From Candidatus Poseidoniales archaeon (GTDB taxonomy: Archaea; Thermoplasmatota; Poseidoniia; Poseidoniales; Thalassarchaeaceae): a stretch of DNA of 64,000 nucleotides. A model generated the notes under the pieces. That model was given only the letters and a program-made list of their open reading frames with translations, searched no databases and was not told the origin of the DNA. The position numbers and the translations under genes were made by a program. Each line of letters starts with the position of its first letter. The stretch's first letter is position 1. Below are positions 19,788 through 29,047 of this stretch, one piece after another. Location: NCBI GenBank assembly GCA_012960975.1, contig DUAE01000033.1, positions 43,337 through 107,336 on the forward strand, in the 5' to 3' direction.

Positions 19788-21311
19788 ATGGATAAGGATG
19801 AATTAATTCATAGTCGAAGATGGATTATTCTTGGAATAATGAGCCTTAGCCTCGTCATAGTGATGCTCAATAATGTAACTCTAAACGTCGCATTACCTGA
19901 ATTATCTAAGGATCTTCAAGCCGATAATACAGAGCTTCAGTGGATTATGGACGCCTATGCACTAATCTTCGGCGGAACGCTCCTTGTAATGGGAGCGATT
20001 GGAGATAGGTTCGGAAGAAAGGGGGCTTTACAACTTGGTTTGATTATGGTAGCCGGAGCATCTGCGTTTACTGCGATGTATGCCTCATCATCTAACGACG
20101 TGATCGCCGCGAGAGCTGTTATGGGTCTTGGAGCCGCTTTAGTGATGCCTGCAACTCTCTCTGTTGTCGTAGTTGTATTTCCTCCTGAAGAAAGGGGGAA
20201 GGCAGTTGGAATATGGGCGGCGATGGCTGGTGTCGGAGCGCCAATTGGATTGCTCGTAGGGGGATGGGCCGTTGAGAACTATGATTGGCAGATGGTTTTC
20301 TGGATAAATGTGCCAATTATTATTCTAGCACTATTACTTGGTTTGTTACTTGTGCCGAAAACTAAGGATGAACAAAAAAGGCCCCTCGACCCGATTGGTG
20401 CATTACTTTCAGTCGCTGCTCTTGGTTCTATTCTCTATGCCATTATCGAAGGTCCAAGCGCCGGTTGGTATTCTCCTGAAATTCTAGTAATGGGAGGTTT
20501 GGGGATTATTTTATCTGCTATCTTCATTCGTTGGGAACGACGGGCTGAGTACCCTATGTTGCCCCTTGATTTCTTCAAAGATAGAGGATTTACAATGGGC
20601 TTAGTTGCGTTAATGCTCACTTTCTATGTGATGTTTTCATTCATGTTCACACAGATGTTGCACTTCCAATTAGTTCGAGAGCACACTGCTCTGGAAGCAG
20701 CTTTGAGATTTTTGCCTCTACCCCTCGGTTTGATGCCTGCGGCGGCAAATTCTGATCGCCTTGTAGAGAAATTTGGCAGTAATAATGTCGTAGCTTCTGG
20801 ACTTACATTAGTAACTATTGGGATGTTGATTTTCACAACTGTAACCATCGATACTGATTACACTAAGCTCGCACTGATATTCTTCCTATTAGGGCTCGGA
20901 ATGGGACTCACAATGGCGCCGGCTACTACCTTAGTAATGGATTCAATTCCAGCCGGTAAAGCGGGAGTTGGTAGTGCCACTAATGACACCAGTAGGGAGA
21001 TTGGGGGGGCTCTTGGTATTGCGATTGGCGGGTCTGTTCTAAATGAATATTATCAAAGAAATATGGTAATACCTGAAGGATTAGAATATCTGGGTCAATT
21101 ACCCTTTGAATCATTCCCAGCAGCAATGAGAATAGGCGGGGGGTTATTGGGTGAAGGGAATTTACTCGGAGCGCAATTAATTGAAAATGCTCAATTGGCA
21201 TTTGTAGAAGGGATGGTTGCTTCAGTCTATGTGGCTGCTGCAATTGCTTTCATTGCCGCCATCTTAGTCAAAAAATACATGCCTACTCGAATAATAGAAA
21301 ATAAAAAGTGA
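19788..21311 (+). CDS. MFS transporter, DHA2 (EmrB/QacA-like)
   Basis: LNVALPELSKDL, DAYALIFGGTLLVMGAIGDRFGRKGALQ, ARAVMGLGAALVMPATLS; 14-TM-like. Confidence 0.92.
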   Translation: MDKDELIHSRRWIILGIMSLSLVIVMLNNVTLNVALPELSKDLQADNTELQWIMDAYALIFGGTLLVMGAIGDRFGRKGALQLGLIMVAGASAFTAMYASSSNDVIAARAVMGLGAALVMPATLSVVVVVFPPEERGKAVGIWAAMAGVGAPIGLLVGGWAVENYDWQMVFWINVPIIILALLLGLLLVPKTKDEQKRPLDPIGALLSVAALGSILYAIIEGPSAGWYSPEILVMGGLGIILSAIFIRWERRAEYPMLPLDFFKDRGFTMGLVALMLTFYVMFSFMFTQMLHFQLVREHTALEAALRFLPLPLGLMPAAANSDRLVEKFGSNNVVASGLTLVTIGMLIFTTVTIDTDYTKLALIFFLLGLGMGLTMAPATTLVMDSIPAGKAGVGSATNDTSREIGGALGIAIGGSVLNEYYQRNMVIPEGLEYLGQLPFESFPAAMRIGGGLLGEGNLLGAQLIENAQLAFVEGMVASVYVAAAIAFIAAILVKKYMPTRIIENKK

Positions 21312-21329
21312 GGAAATATTTTGATCCAT

Positions 21330-22226
21330 TTAGCCCAATCTTCGATTCAATTCAGAAAGTAATTGCTTTGGAATTGGGCTCTCAACGGCTTGCCGTACAC
21401 CGTTTGGATGTTCGAACTCGAGCGAGGAGGCGTGGAGGCAAAGCCGATTGACACTGGCTTTTCCAAATCCATGCCTAGTATCACCAACAACAGGCGTAGT
21501 CAAAGCGGCCATGTGAAGTCGTATTTGGGCTCTTCTACCAGTATCAATTTTGATTCTAATCAAACTGTGAACCGGGCCTTCTTTCTCTAAATTCCAATGG
21601 GTTATTGCTTCCTTTCCAGCCCGGCGGCCCGGTGATACAAGTCTAACCCGCTTATCTTTTGTTTCTTGGATTCGGGTTGTTTCAGTTCCTGATTCATTAG
21701 CAGGTTTTCCATGGATAACTGCATGATAAATTCGTTCCACCGTTCGAGCTTTAAATTGAGATTGAAGATAATCTCGAGTTTCTGCCGAGCGGGAAAATAT
21801 CATACAACCAGATGTTTCTCTGTCGAGTCGATGGACGAGATAGGCGCGTGTTTGGCCGTTTGCCCATGCCCATTTCGCTACTCTGTCAAACATTGTATCG
21901 AATTCTCCCCGGTCTGTAGCAATAGCAAGAAGCCCTGCGGGTTTGTCGGCAACAATTATTTCAGTGTCTGAGAAAAGTATTGATGGTTCGGGCATTTCGA
22001 GTTTTTGGTTTCGCTTTGGCGTATCCCCATCCGCTGATGAGAGAATGGTAACTTTAGTCCCAGCTAATATTTTTGCATTGGCTCGAGTTGCTCGTTCCTG
22101 GCCGACCCTAACCCGGCCGCGGTCAATCATTCGACGAAGAGAATTTCGTTTGGCTGTAGGATGAAGGGATGCCAGGACTTCGAGGAGGATTGTGTCCTCT
22201 GTGGTTTCGACCGAGGGGTCCGGCAT
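21330..22226 (-). CDS. RluA-family pseudouridine synthase
   Basis: VADKPAGLLAI, LVHRLDRETSGCMIFSRS, TGRRAQIRLHMA motifs; N-terminal S4-like segment. Confidence 0.92.
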   Translation of the reverse strand: MPDPSVETTEDTILLEVLASLHPTAKRNSLRRMIDRGRVRVGQERATRANAKILAGTKVTILSSADGDTPKRNQKLEMPEPSILFSDTEIIVADKPAGLLAIATDRGEFDTMFDRVAKWAWANGQTRAYLVHRLDRETSGCMIFSRSAETRDYLQSQFKARTVERIYHAVIHGKPANESGTETTRIQETKDKRVRLVSPGRRAGKEAITHWNLEKEGPVHSLIRIKIDTGRRAQIRLHMAALTTPVVGDTRHGFGKASVNRLCLHASSLEFEHPNGVRQAVESPIPKQLLSELNRRLG

Positions 22227-22262
22227 GTACTTGCCAAAAGGTGCTAGTCATCAAACTGACCG

Positions 22263-23297
22263 TTACTTCCACCATTCGAGAACTTCGCGATTAACACCAA
22301 ATTTCTCCTTCCAAATCATACGGGCCGAGGTGAGCAAATTGAAGGGCATAGTTTTCATTAGATTATCAAAAACAGATTCTGCCCTAACGCGAGACTCGCC
22401 CTTGTCGTGGGGATTTATTATTGAAAGAATTAAATCAAGAAGCTCGGTTAGCTCCTCTAAAGTATTCGGATTTTTCTTGTCCAAAATTGCCAAAGTTAGT
22501 TTGTCCATCGTACCATCTGGGTCGAGGTTGTTGTTTGATTCAAATTCCATCAAGGCTGCTTTTGTTTGAGAGCCAAAATTACCATCCACGGCAAAATTAT
22601 GATTGGTCGTCGTGTTCAGTAATTCTTGCAACCTCGATACGTCGTTACCTTGGTCTCCCTCATGCAGAATCCTAGATCCTAGTTTTCCCACATATGGAGG
22701 AGGGGGGGAATTATGAGTTCCGCGGATTATGGTTTTCAGAACAAAATATAGGGGTGCTAAAGCGATTGAGCCGACTACCGGAATCGCAAACCAACACCAG
22801 GTCCAGTACACCCATTGGGCGCCAAATTGATAATTATCTGAAATACCCAATGACCCCTCAACCCAAGTATGGAGATCCCAGGCTATCCACGCTAACATTA
22901 ACCAAAACAACGCGAAAGGAAGAGCAAATGTGTAGCCTGCCATTTCATTTCTACGCCATTCAGGGGTAGGAAAAATACTCCACCAAATCATTAGCAATCC
23001 AAAAATTAATGGAAATGTGGCGAAGAAATTGAAAATGGGAGTCAAAAGGCCCCACCAGATCAGGCCGTCATTATCTATACAATATGCGCAGTTCCCTATC
23101 CATACTGTATTGAGATAAGTGAGAAAGCCCATGGAGAGGTGGAAGATTAGCCAAGGCACTCCGATAAGAAATGACAGCGAAATTGGTCTAAGCAGAGATT
23201 TTTCTGGAATTGGATATGCCGCCTGTTGCTCCTTGGTGAGTTTGTGCCAAGGGAGCCCGGGCTTCATCTCCACCGGCGTAGGGGTCGAATCAACCAT
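22263..23297 (-). CDS. Multi-pass membrane protein with peptidoglycan-binding-like (PG_binding_1) domain
   Basis: LHEGDQGNDVSRLQELLNTTTNHNFAVDGNFGSQTKAALMEFESNNNLDPDGTMDKLT matches the PG_binding_1 consensus; N-terminal TMs. Confidence 0.82.
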   Translation of the reverse strand: MVDSTPTPVEMKPGLPWHKLTKEQQAAYPIPEKSLLRPISLSFLIGVPWLIFHLSMGFLTYLNTVWIGNCAYCIDNDGLIWWGLLTPIFNFFATFPLIFGLLMIWWSIFPTPEWRRNEMAGYTFALPFALFWLMLAWIAWDLHTWVEGSLGISDNYQFGAQWVYWTWCWFAIPVVGSIALAPLYFVLKTIIRGTHNSPPPPYVGKLGSRILHEGDQGNDVSRLQELLNTTTNHNFAVDGNFGSQTKAALMEFESNNNLDPDGTMDKLTLAILDKKNPNTLEELTELLDLILSIINPHDKGESRVRAESVFDNLMKTMPFNLLTSARMIWKEKFGVNREVLEWWK

Positions 23298-23339
23298 ATA
23301 ATGTGAGAAGCCGGACGTGAATATGTAGTTTATTGATTA

Positions 23340-24155
23340 CTATAATGAGTTTTTAACGTAATTAACTGCGTTTCTGAATATCGCCATGCCTTCACCCTCT
23401 CCATGCTCGATTTCCTCGCGAGTCCAGGTAGCGCCCAGCCAAGTAGAATGATTGGCTTCAGGATGGGGCATAAGGCCGAAAACGAGACCGGTTTGGTCGC
23501 AAACACCCGCAATGTTTCGCCAACTTTGGTTTGGTGATATTGGATATGGGAGGATATTGTCACTTGCACTAGGATAATCGGAATTGGGGTTCACATATCG
23601 TACAACGAGTTGGCCGGATTTGGCCCACTCATCCAATAAAGTTCTGTCACCGGTTACGAATTTTCCTTCTCCATGTCTTACTGGTACACGCATACGAGTC
23701 ATGCCTTGAGTCCAGATGCATGGGCTGTTAGAATCGAACTCTAGAGTTGCCCAACGATTTTCATAATGCCCAGAATCATTTAGGGCGAGGGAAGCGGTTT
23801 GTGTTAGGGATACTTCTTCATCTCCAGGTAGCAAACCCATCTTTACTAAGACTTGGAAACCATTACAGATACCGATTACTGGTTTACCAGACTTAACGAA
23901 TTCACGAACTTGTTCGCGCAGACCGAAGCGGAGGCGATTACCCATTAGGCGCCCACTACCAAGGTGGTCTCCGAATGAGAATCCGCCAGGGACTGCCATG
24001 ATGTGGTAATCATTGAGGCGTACCTCGCCGTTAACGAGCCTGTTTACATGTACTCGCTCCGCCTTGGCTCCGGCCATTTCGAATACTGCCATTGTCTCGG
24101 TCTCACAATTGATTCCGAATCCAGAAAGGACTGCAACTCGTGGGGTGTCAACCAT
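23340..24155 (-). CDS. purQ: Phosphoribosylformylglycinamidine synthase, glutaminase subunit
   Basis: PRVAVLSGFGINCETE, GGFSFGDHLGSG, PVIGICNGFQVLVKMGLLPG, GLMPHPEAN; start overlaps the purL stop (TAATG). Confidence 0.94.
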   Translation of the reverse strand: MVDTPRVAVLSGFGINCETETMAVFEMAGAKAERVHVNRLVNGEVRLNDYHIMAVPGGFSFGDHLGSGRLMGNRLRFGLREQVREFVKSGKPVIGICNGFQVLVKMGLLPGDEEVSLTQTASLALNDSGHYENRWATLEFDSNSPCIWTQGMTRMRVPVRHGEGKFVTGDRTLLDEWAKSGQLVVRYVNPNSDYPSASDNILPYPISPNQSWRNIAGVCDQTGLVFGLMPHPEANHSTWLGATWTREEIEHGEGEGMAIFRNAVNYVKNSL

Positions 24156-27100
24156 TAGTTCGCACCTCCGTCTAGTGTGCCTTTCCAAGCCAATCTTAAA
24201 TCGGCCATTGATGCACTCAGAACCGCATCATCACCATTGTTGAAAGTGATTTGGTCGTCTGCCTCAACACGGCCCAGTGCGTAGCAGGCGTGACCTTTCA
24301 TCGCCGCTTCAAATGCGGCGCAATCTATGGTTTTCACACTCACCAATATTCTCCCTAAAGATTCTCCAAATAAGGCACCCCATGCATCAATACGGCTACA
24401 ATCAGATGTAATAGATGAGATGTCGATTATACTACCCGAATCGCAGCCGAAGCAACATTCTGCTACAGTAGTAGCAAGTCCGCCGTCACTACAATCGTGA
24501 GCGCTGGCTACAAGACCTGCCCCCATCGCAGCGGTAAGTGAGCGATACATCGAAAGGTTTCGCGCAGTATCGATTTCTGGTACAGCCCCCCCTATTCCGC
24601 TTTGACCCCCAGAGTCATCTCTAAACATGAAAGCTAATTCGCTTGCCCCTAATTCTTGATGTGTTTCCCCAAGCAAATATATGTGGTCACCAACATTCTT
24701 GAAATCGCTTGAAACGGCCTTTCGTACATCGGAATGATTGCCTATCAAACTGAACAATAATGTTGGTGGAACACTGATTTTCTTTCCATCTAATATTGCA
24801 TCGTTTTTCATAGAATCTTTACCACTTATACAGGGCAAATTGTATGCGCGACATACCTCATCAAGAGCGCGATTTGCACGAACTAATTGTGCTAATTTGT
24901 AACGCCCGTCCGGAGTTTTTGCGGACTCGACTGAGTCTGGCCAACAAAAGTTGTCTAGACCGGCAATGAGATCCAAATCAACTCCAACACAAACTGCATT
25001 TCGTAGAGCCTCGTCGATACTGGCAGCCGCCATAGCATATGTGTCGATGTCTGAATATCGTGGAGCGATTCCATTTGAAATAACAGCACCTTGTGTTTGC
25101 CCTTGTATTGGAGCAATTACTGCAGCGTCGCCCGGGGCATCATGATTGACACCACAAAATGGCTTGATTACCGATTGTGCGATTACTTCGTGATCATAGG
25201 AGCGGACCCACCATTCTTTGCTGGCGACATTTGGGCGAGCCATCAGCTTGCAAAGGATTTCTCCCATCTCGTCCGCGTTGGCTTGAGGAAAAAGAATCGG
25301 TTCGTGAACAGGTGGTGCCCATTCAGATTCAAGTTGTAATTGGGGGCAGCCGTCGTAAAGGAAAGAAATTGGTAAATCGGCAACCGTTTGTTCTCCGAAT
25401 CGAACGATAAATGAGCCGGAATCGGTAAAAATTCCGACTGCGGTCGCTTCGACTTCATGAAGATCAGCAAGTTTTTCGAAAGCTTCGCAGTCGGCCGCAC
25501 TTACTCCAATTGTCATCCTCTCTTGTGACTCGGACACTAATATCTCCCATGCCGAGAGACCTGCTTGTTTCAATGGCACAACCGAGAGGTCCAAGTCGGC
25601 TCCACCAGTTAACTCGGCCATCTCTCCAACACTGCTCGAAAGCCCTCCAGCACCATTGTCGGTAATGACTTGAATCAAGCCTAAATCCCTCGCTTCAAGC
25701 ACCATGTCTATCATTTTCTTCTGAGTGATTGGGTCACCAATTTGTACCGCCGAAGATGGGCTTTCTTCGGTTAATTCAAGGCTGGAAAAGGTGGCGCCAT
25801 GAATTCCATCAGAACCAACTCGGCCGCCAACCATGTAGACGATGTCTCCTGGTGTTGGCGTCTTGATGTGTGATTCACGACCATCGGGTAACCGACGTGG
25901 CATCAATCCTACCGTCCCACAGTAAACCAAAGGTTTGCCTAGATATCGTTCATCGAATATAATTGCCCCGTTTATGGTTGGAATACCCGACTCGTTTCCC
26001 CCTGCCCGGACGCCAGCATGTACTCCTCGGAAAACTCGAGAAGGATGGAATAAACCTTCAGGGATAGGTCCGGAATAATTCGGAGGGCCGAAACAAAAAA
26101 CATCTGTATTTGCAATTGGCCGTGCCCCTAGACCAGTTCCCAAAATATCTCGGTTTACACCGACGATTCCAGTCATTGCACCACCAAATGGATCCAACGC
26201 ACTTGGTGAGTTGTGAGTTTCAGCTTTCATACAAAGACTCCAATCATCATTCCAAGCGATTACTCCTGAATTGTCGTGGAAAATCGAAAGAAGCCAATCT
26301 ACTTTGGATTGAATGTCTAGTGTCGGCGTCATTATGTGAGTTTTGAAAAGTGAATCTATAGAGCAATCTTCGCCGGTTTCGGTATCGACGTGGTGAATTT
26401 TTGCAGCGAATATCTTGTGTGAGCAATGTTCAGACCACGTCTGGGCTAAACACTCAAGTTCGACGTCGGTTGGAGCGTTTGGTACAAGTCCTCTCGTCCC
26501 TCTTGCGATTCTAACTTTTTTATTTCGATAGTGTGCCTGGATTGCTTGCATTTCTCCTAGGTTGAGTGCTAATAATCCGTTTTGACTAATCTCGATTAAT
26601 TTTTCATCAGAAACTTCGAGATTGACGATTGCCGGTTTTTGTTGTTGTAGTGCCGGGCGGTCGGGAAAATCTAACGATGGCCAATTACCCGCTTTGCAAT
26701 CAATTGAATTTGCAATTATTGCCCGCTCTATCATGCGATTGTGCAATTTACTTGCTAACCATTCTGATGAGATTTCTTCCGGAACGCCCCAGAATAGATA
26801 GCTCCGGCTTGTAGCAACCTCTGCTCGCTCTGAAATACTTGGGAAAATTGTCAACAAACCATCGAGGCCTGCTTGTGCTGCGTTATCCGTAACACCGGGT
26901 TTGAACCCAGTCGTAATGGCTATTTGGGGGGCTATTGGAAAAATCATTTTGTTATCGAGTAATGTTTCGTTCACGCACCCTTCCTCAATGACGGGATCTG
27001 CGAATAAATCGAAAACTGTGCGTTGAGCATCTTCATTGGTCATTTCAGCGCGAACCTGATATCCCAATATTACTCGTACTGTACCAACCTCAACTCCATA

Positions 27101-27202
27101 ATTCGAAGCGAGCATTGCCTTGATCGAGTTGCCTCGTGCATCGGGTAAGCCTTCGACATCCTTGGTAGTCACCTCGTATGAAAAAATCGGTGGGGTCGCC
27201 AT
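24155..27202 (-). CDS. purL: Phosphoribosylformylglycinamidine synthase, PurL with N-terminal PurS-like extension
   Basis: CLAQTWSEHCSHKIF, KAETHNSPSALDPFGGAMTGIVGVNRD, ITDNGAGGLSSSVGEMAE, GLVASAHDCSDGGLA; N-term about 200 aa PurS-like. Confidence 0.94.
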   Translation of the reverse strand: MATPPIFSYEVTTKDVEGLPDARGNSIKAMLASNYGVEVGTVRVILGYQVRAEMTNEDAQRTVFDLFADPVIEEGCVNETLLDNKMIFPIAPQIAITTGFKPGVTDNAAQAGLDGLLTIFPSISERAEVATSRSYLFWGVPEEISSEWLASKLHNRMIERAIIANSIDCKAGNWPSLDFPDRPALQQQKPAIVNLEVSDEKLIEISQNGLLALNLGEMQAIQAHYRNKKVRIARGTRGLVPNAPTDVELECLAQTWSEHCSHKIFAAKIHHVDTETGEDCSIDSLFKTHIMTPTLDIQSKVDWLLSIFHDNSGVIAWNDDWSLCMKAETHNSPSALDPFGGAMTGIVGVNRDILGTGLGARPIANTDVFCFGPPNYSGPIPEGLFHPSRVFRGVHAGVRAGGNESGIPTINGAIIFDERYLGKPLVYCGTVGLMPRRLPDGRESHIKTPTPGDIVYMVGGRVGSDGIHGATFSSLELTEESPSSAVQIGDPITQKKMIDMVLEARDLGLIQVITDNGAGGLSSSVGEMAELTGGADLDLSVVPLKQAGLSAWEILVSESQERMTIGVSAADCEAFEKLADLHEVEATAVGIFTDSGSFIVRFGEQTVADLPISFLYDGCPQLQLESEWAPPVHEPILFPQANADEMGEILCKLMARPNVASKEWWVRSYDHEVIAQSVIKPFCGVNHDAPGDAAVIAPIQGQTQGAVISNGIAPRYSDIDTYAMAAASIDEALRNAVCVGVDLDLIAGLDNFCWPDSVESAKTPDGRYKLAQLVRANRALDEVCRAYNLPCISGKDSMKNDAILDGKKISVPPTLLFSLIGNHSDVRKAVSSDFKNVGDHIYLLGETHQELGASELAFMFRDDSGGQSGIGGAVPEIDTARNLSMYRSLTAAMGAGLVASAHDCSDGGLATTVAECCFGCDSGSIIDISSITSDCSRIDAWGALFGESLGRILVSVKTIDCAAFEAAMKGHACYALGRVEADDQITFNNGDDAVLSASMADLRLAWKGTLDGGAN

Positions 27203-27324
27203 ATTCCCTCCTCAGTAATGCGCCGATATGGCGGCGTGTCCATGAACAAACCGGTGTAGGCCATAGACCTGAGTTTACAATCGGGGGGAAAGGCTTGAGA
27301 TACTTGCAGCAGCGGAGTAGCCCG

Positions 27325-28125
27325 ATGCAACCCGATGAGGAGTGGGGCACGCGCTGGAGAAGTTGTGCAAATCCTATCGCTCATCGCTTCATGGAAACCG
27401 CTTACGAAAAACAATCACTCGTCTGTCTCGCTGCCGACCTGCGCACTATTGATGAATTAGTGAACTTGGTCAATGAAGTGGGCCCGCATATTGCTGCTTT
27501 GAAGACTCATGTCGATATCGTCGAGGATTTTTCTTCAAAAAATTGGCTAAAATTAGTCGAAGCTGCTGCTGAAAACAATCTACTTCTTTTTGAGGATCGA
27601 AAGTTCGCCGATATCGGGGGAATTTCTCAAAAACAAATGGCTGGGGTTTACGATATTCGTTCATGGTCAGATATCGTTACTGCCCACAGGATTTCTGGGC
27701 CCGATATTATCGATGGGATTGCGGCTGGTTGGGCTGATGTGCAACGAATCGGGGGTGTGCTTTTACTCGCACAAATGTCGAGTCAAGGCAACCTGTTGAC
27801 CGGCAAATATACTGAGGAAACTATCGCCACAGGTAGAGGCTCTCCGCACGTCATCGGATATATTGGAAATGGCAGTTCTCCGGCCGAAGTGAGTGCTTTA
27901 CGAGAATTGGTTGGGGAAGGACAAATGATTTGGACGCCCGGCGTTAATCTTGATTCTAGTGCAGCAAAAATGGGACAAAGATATGGGAATCCACATGATT
28001 CCGTGATGGCGGGGGCAGATGCGATTATCGTCGGTTCTGGAATTTACCGAGTAAAAGACCGGAAATTCGCTGCAAAGGCATATGCTGATGCATCGTGGAA
28101 CGCTTTGCTCGAAAGAGAGAGATGA
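27325..28125 (+). CDS. pyrF: Orotidine 5'-phosphate decarboxylase, eukaryotic-like subtype
   Basis: LKTHVDIVEDF, FEDRKFADIG, LLLAQMSSQGNLLTGKYTEE motifs; ATG at 27325 preferred over 27178. Confidence 0.92.
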   Translation: MQPDEEWGTRWRSCANPIAHRFMETAYEKQSLVCLAADLRTIDELVNLVNEVGPHIAALKTHVDIVEDFSSKNWLKLVEAAAENNLLLFEDRKFADIGGISQKQMAGVYDIRSWSDIVTAHRISGPDIIDGIAAGWADVQRIGGVLLLAQMSSQGNLLTGKYTEETIATGRGSPHVIGYIGNGSSPAEVSALRELVGEGQMIWTPGVNLDSSAAKMGQRYGNPHDSVMAGADAIIVGSGIYRVKDRKFAAKAYADASWNALLERER

Positions 28126-28361
28126 AATTGGGTTTTGCTGAATTATTAACTTGGTTTGCAGCGATTGGTACGATTGCGATTATTAGTTATTTAATCGGAA
28201 AAAACTTGTTGACGAGGTGGCGACTTGGATATCGGCTCGAAAACTTAGATGAGAGTTTACGGGATGATGCTTCGCTGAAAATCGAAGTGATTACGAGCGC
28301 GCCGCAAGGTAGTGAAATTTCTACTTCGGTGCCAGCAATTCTATTGGACGAAAGCGAGTAA
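28122..28361 (+). CDS. Small single-TM protein
   Basis: ATGA overlap with pyrF stop; N-terminal TM then acidic tail. Confidence 0.55.
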   Translation: MKLGFAELLTWFAAIGTIAIISYLIGKNLLTRWRLGYRLENLDESLRDDASLKIEVITSAPQGSEISTSVPAILLDESE

Positions 28362-28997
28362 TTTATCGATTGCTGGTTGTATGTCAATATAACCTAAAAA
28401 ATTAGCAACTCCGATAGATCCTCCGGCAATTATCAATAGCAGCAGGAAATTGCGCAATTTTTTACTCTTTGCCTTCACTAAAGGCGATTCGGCGGTGGCC
28501 TGCGGCATAGCAGGAAGTGGAGGGAATTCAGGCATAATTGAAATTGGCGGCATCAGCGGTTCGGCTACCCCCATTTCAGGATAGAGAGCGTCGAGGTCAG
28601 CAACCCCTGGTGCATCGGGAATTTTTCCCATTATCATATCCCAACTTTCATCAATTTGTAATTTTGTCAGGGGCGTGACTAAGGTGGCTACTGCCCCTGC
28701 TGAATATGCTGCATCTTCTGCTTTTTCCAGGCGGGATTTGCTGGTGACAAAAACCAACCGGGCAGTAGCATGAGATTCGCGAATCTCCAATGCCGCAATG
28801 TGGCCGTCCATCGAAGGTATGTCTAGTGCAAGGAAAGTCAAATCGGGGCGGAGTTTGACATATTCATCTACGGCTTTATCTCCATCATCACATATTTCGA
28901 TGGCCCATCCCCTTCGAGACAGGACGCTTTTGAGTCTGCCTTCAATAATTGGATTGACGACGACGACGAGAGCCGTCTTTGTCTCTTCGCCCGCCAT
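28341..28997 (-). CDS. Degenerate receiver (REC)-like domain protein with C-terminal TM helix
   Basis: ALVVVVNPIIEGRLKSVL...LTFLALDIPSMDGHIAALEIR...LVFVTSKSR...GAVATLVTPLT; C-term FLLLLIIAGGSIGVANFLGYI. Confidence 0.75.
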   Translation of the reverse strand: MAGEETKTALVVVVNPIIEGRLKSVLSRRGWAIEICDDGDKAVDEYVKLRPDLTFLALDIPSMDGHIAALEIRESHATARLVFVTSKSRLEKAEDAAYSAGAVATLVTPLTKLQIDESWDMIMGKIPDAPGVADLDALYPEMGVAEPLMPPISIMPEFPPLPAMPQATAESPLVKAKSKKLRNFLLLLIIAGGSIGVANFLGYIDIQPAIDKLLAFVQ

Positions 28998-29047
28998 GAT
29001 AATCACCACACGAAAGGATTTCTTCATGAACGACTCGGTCATTCCAT

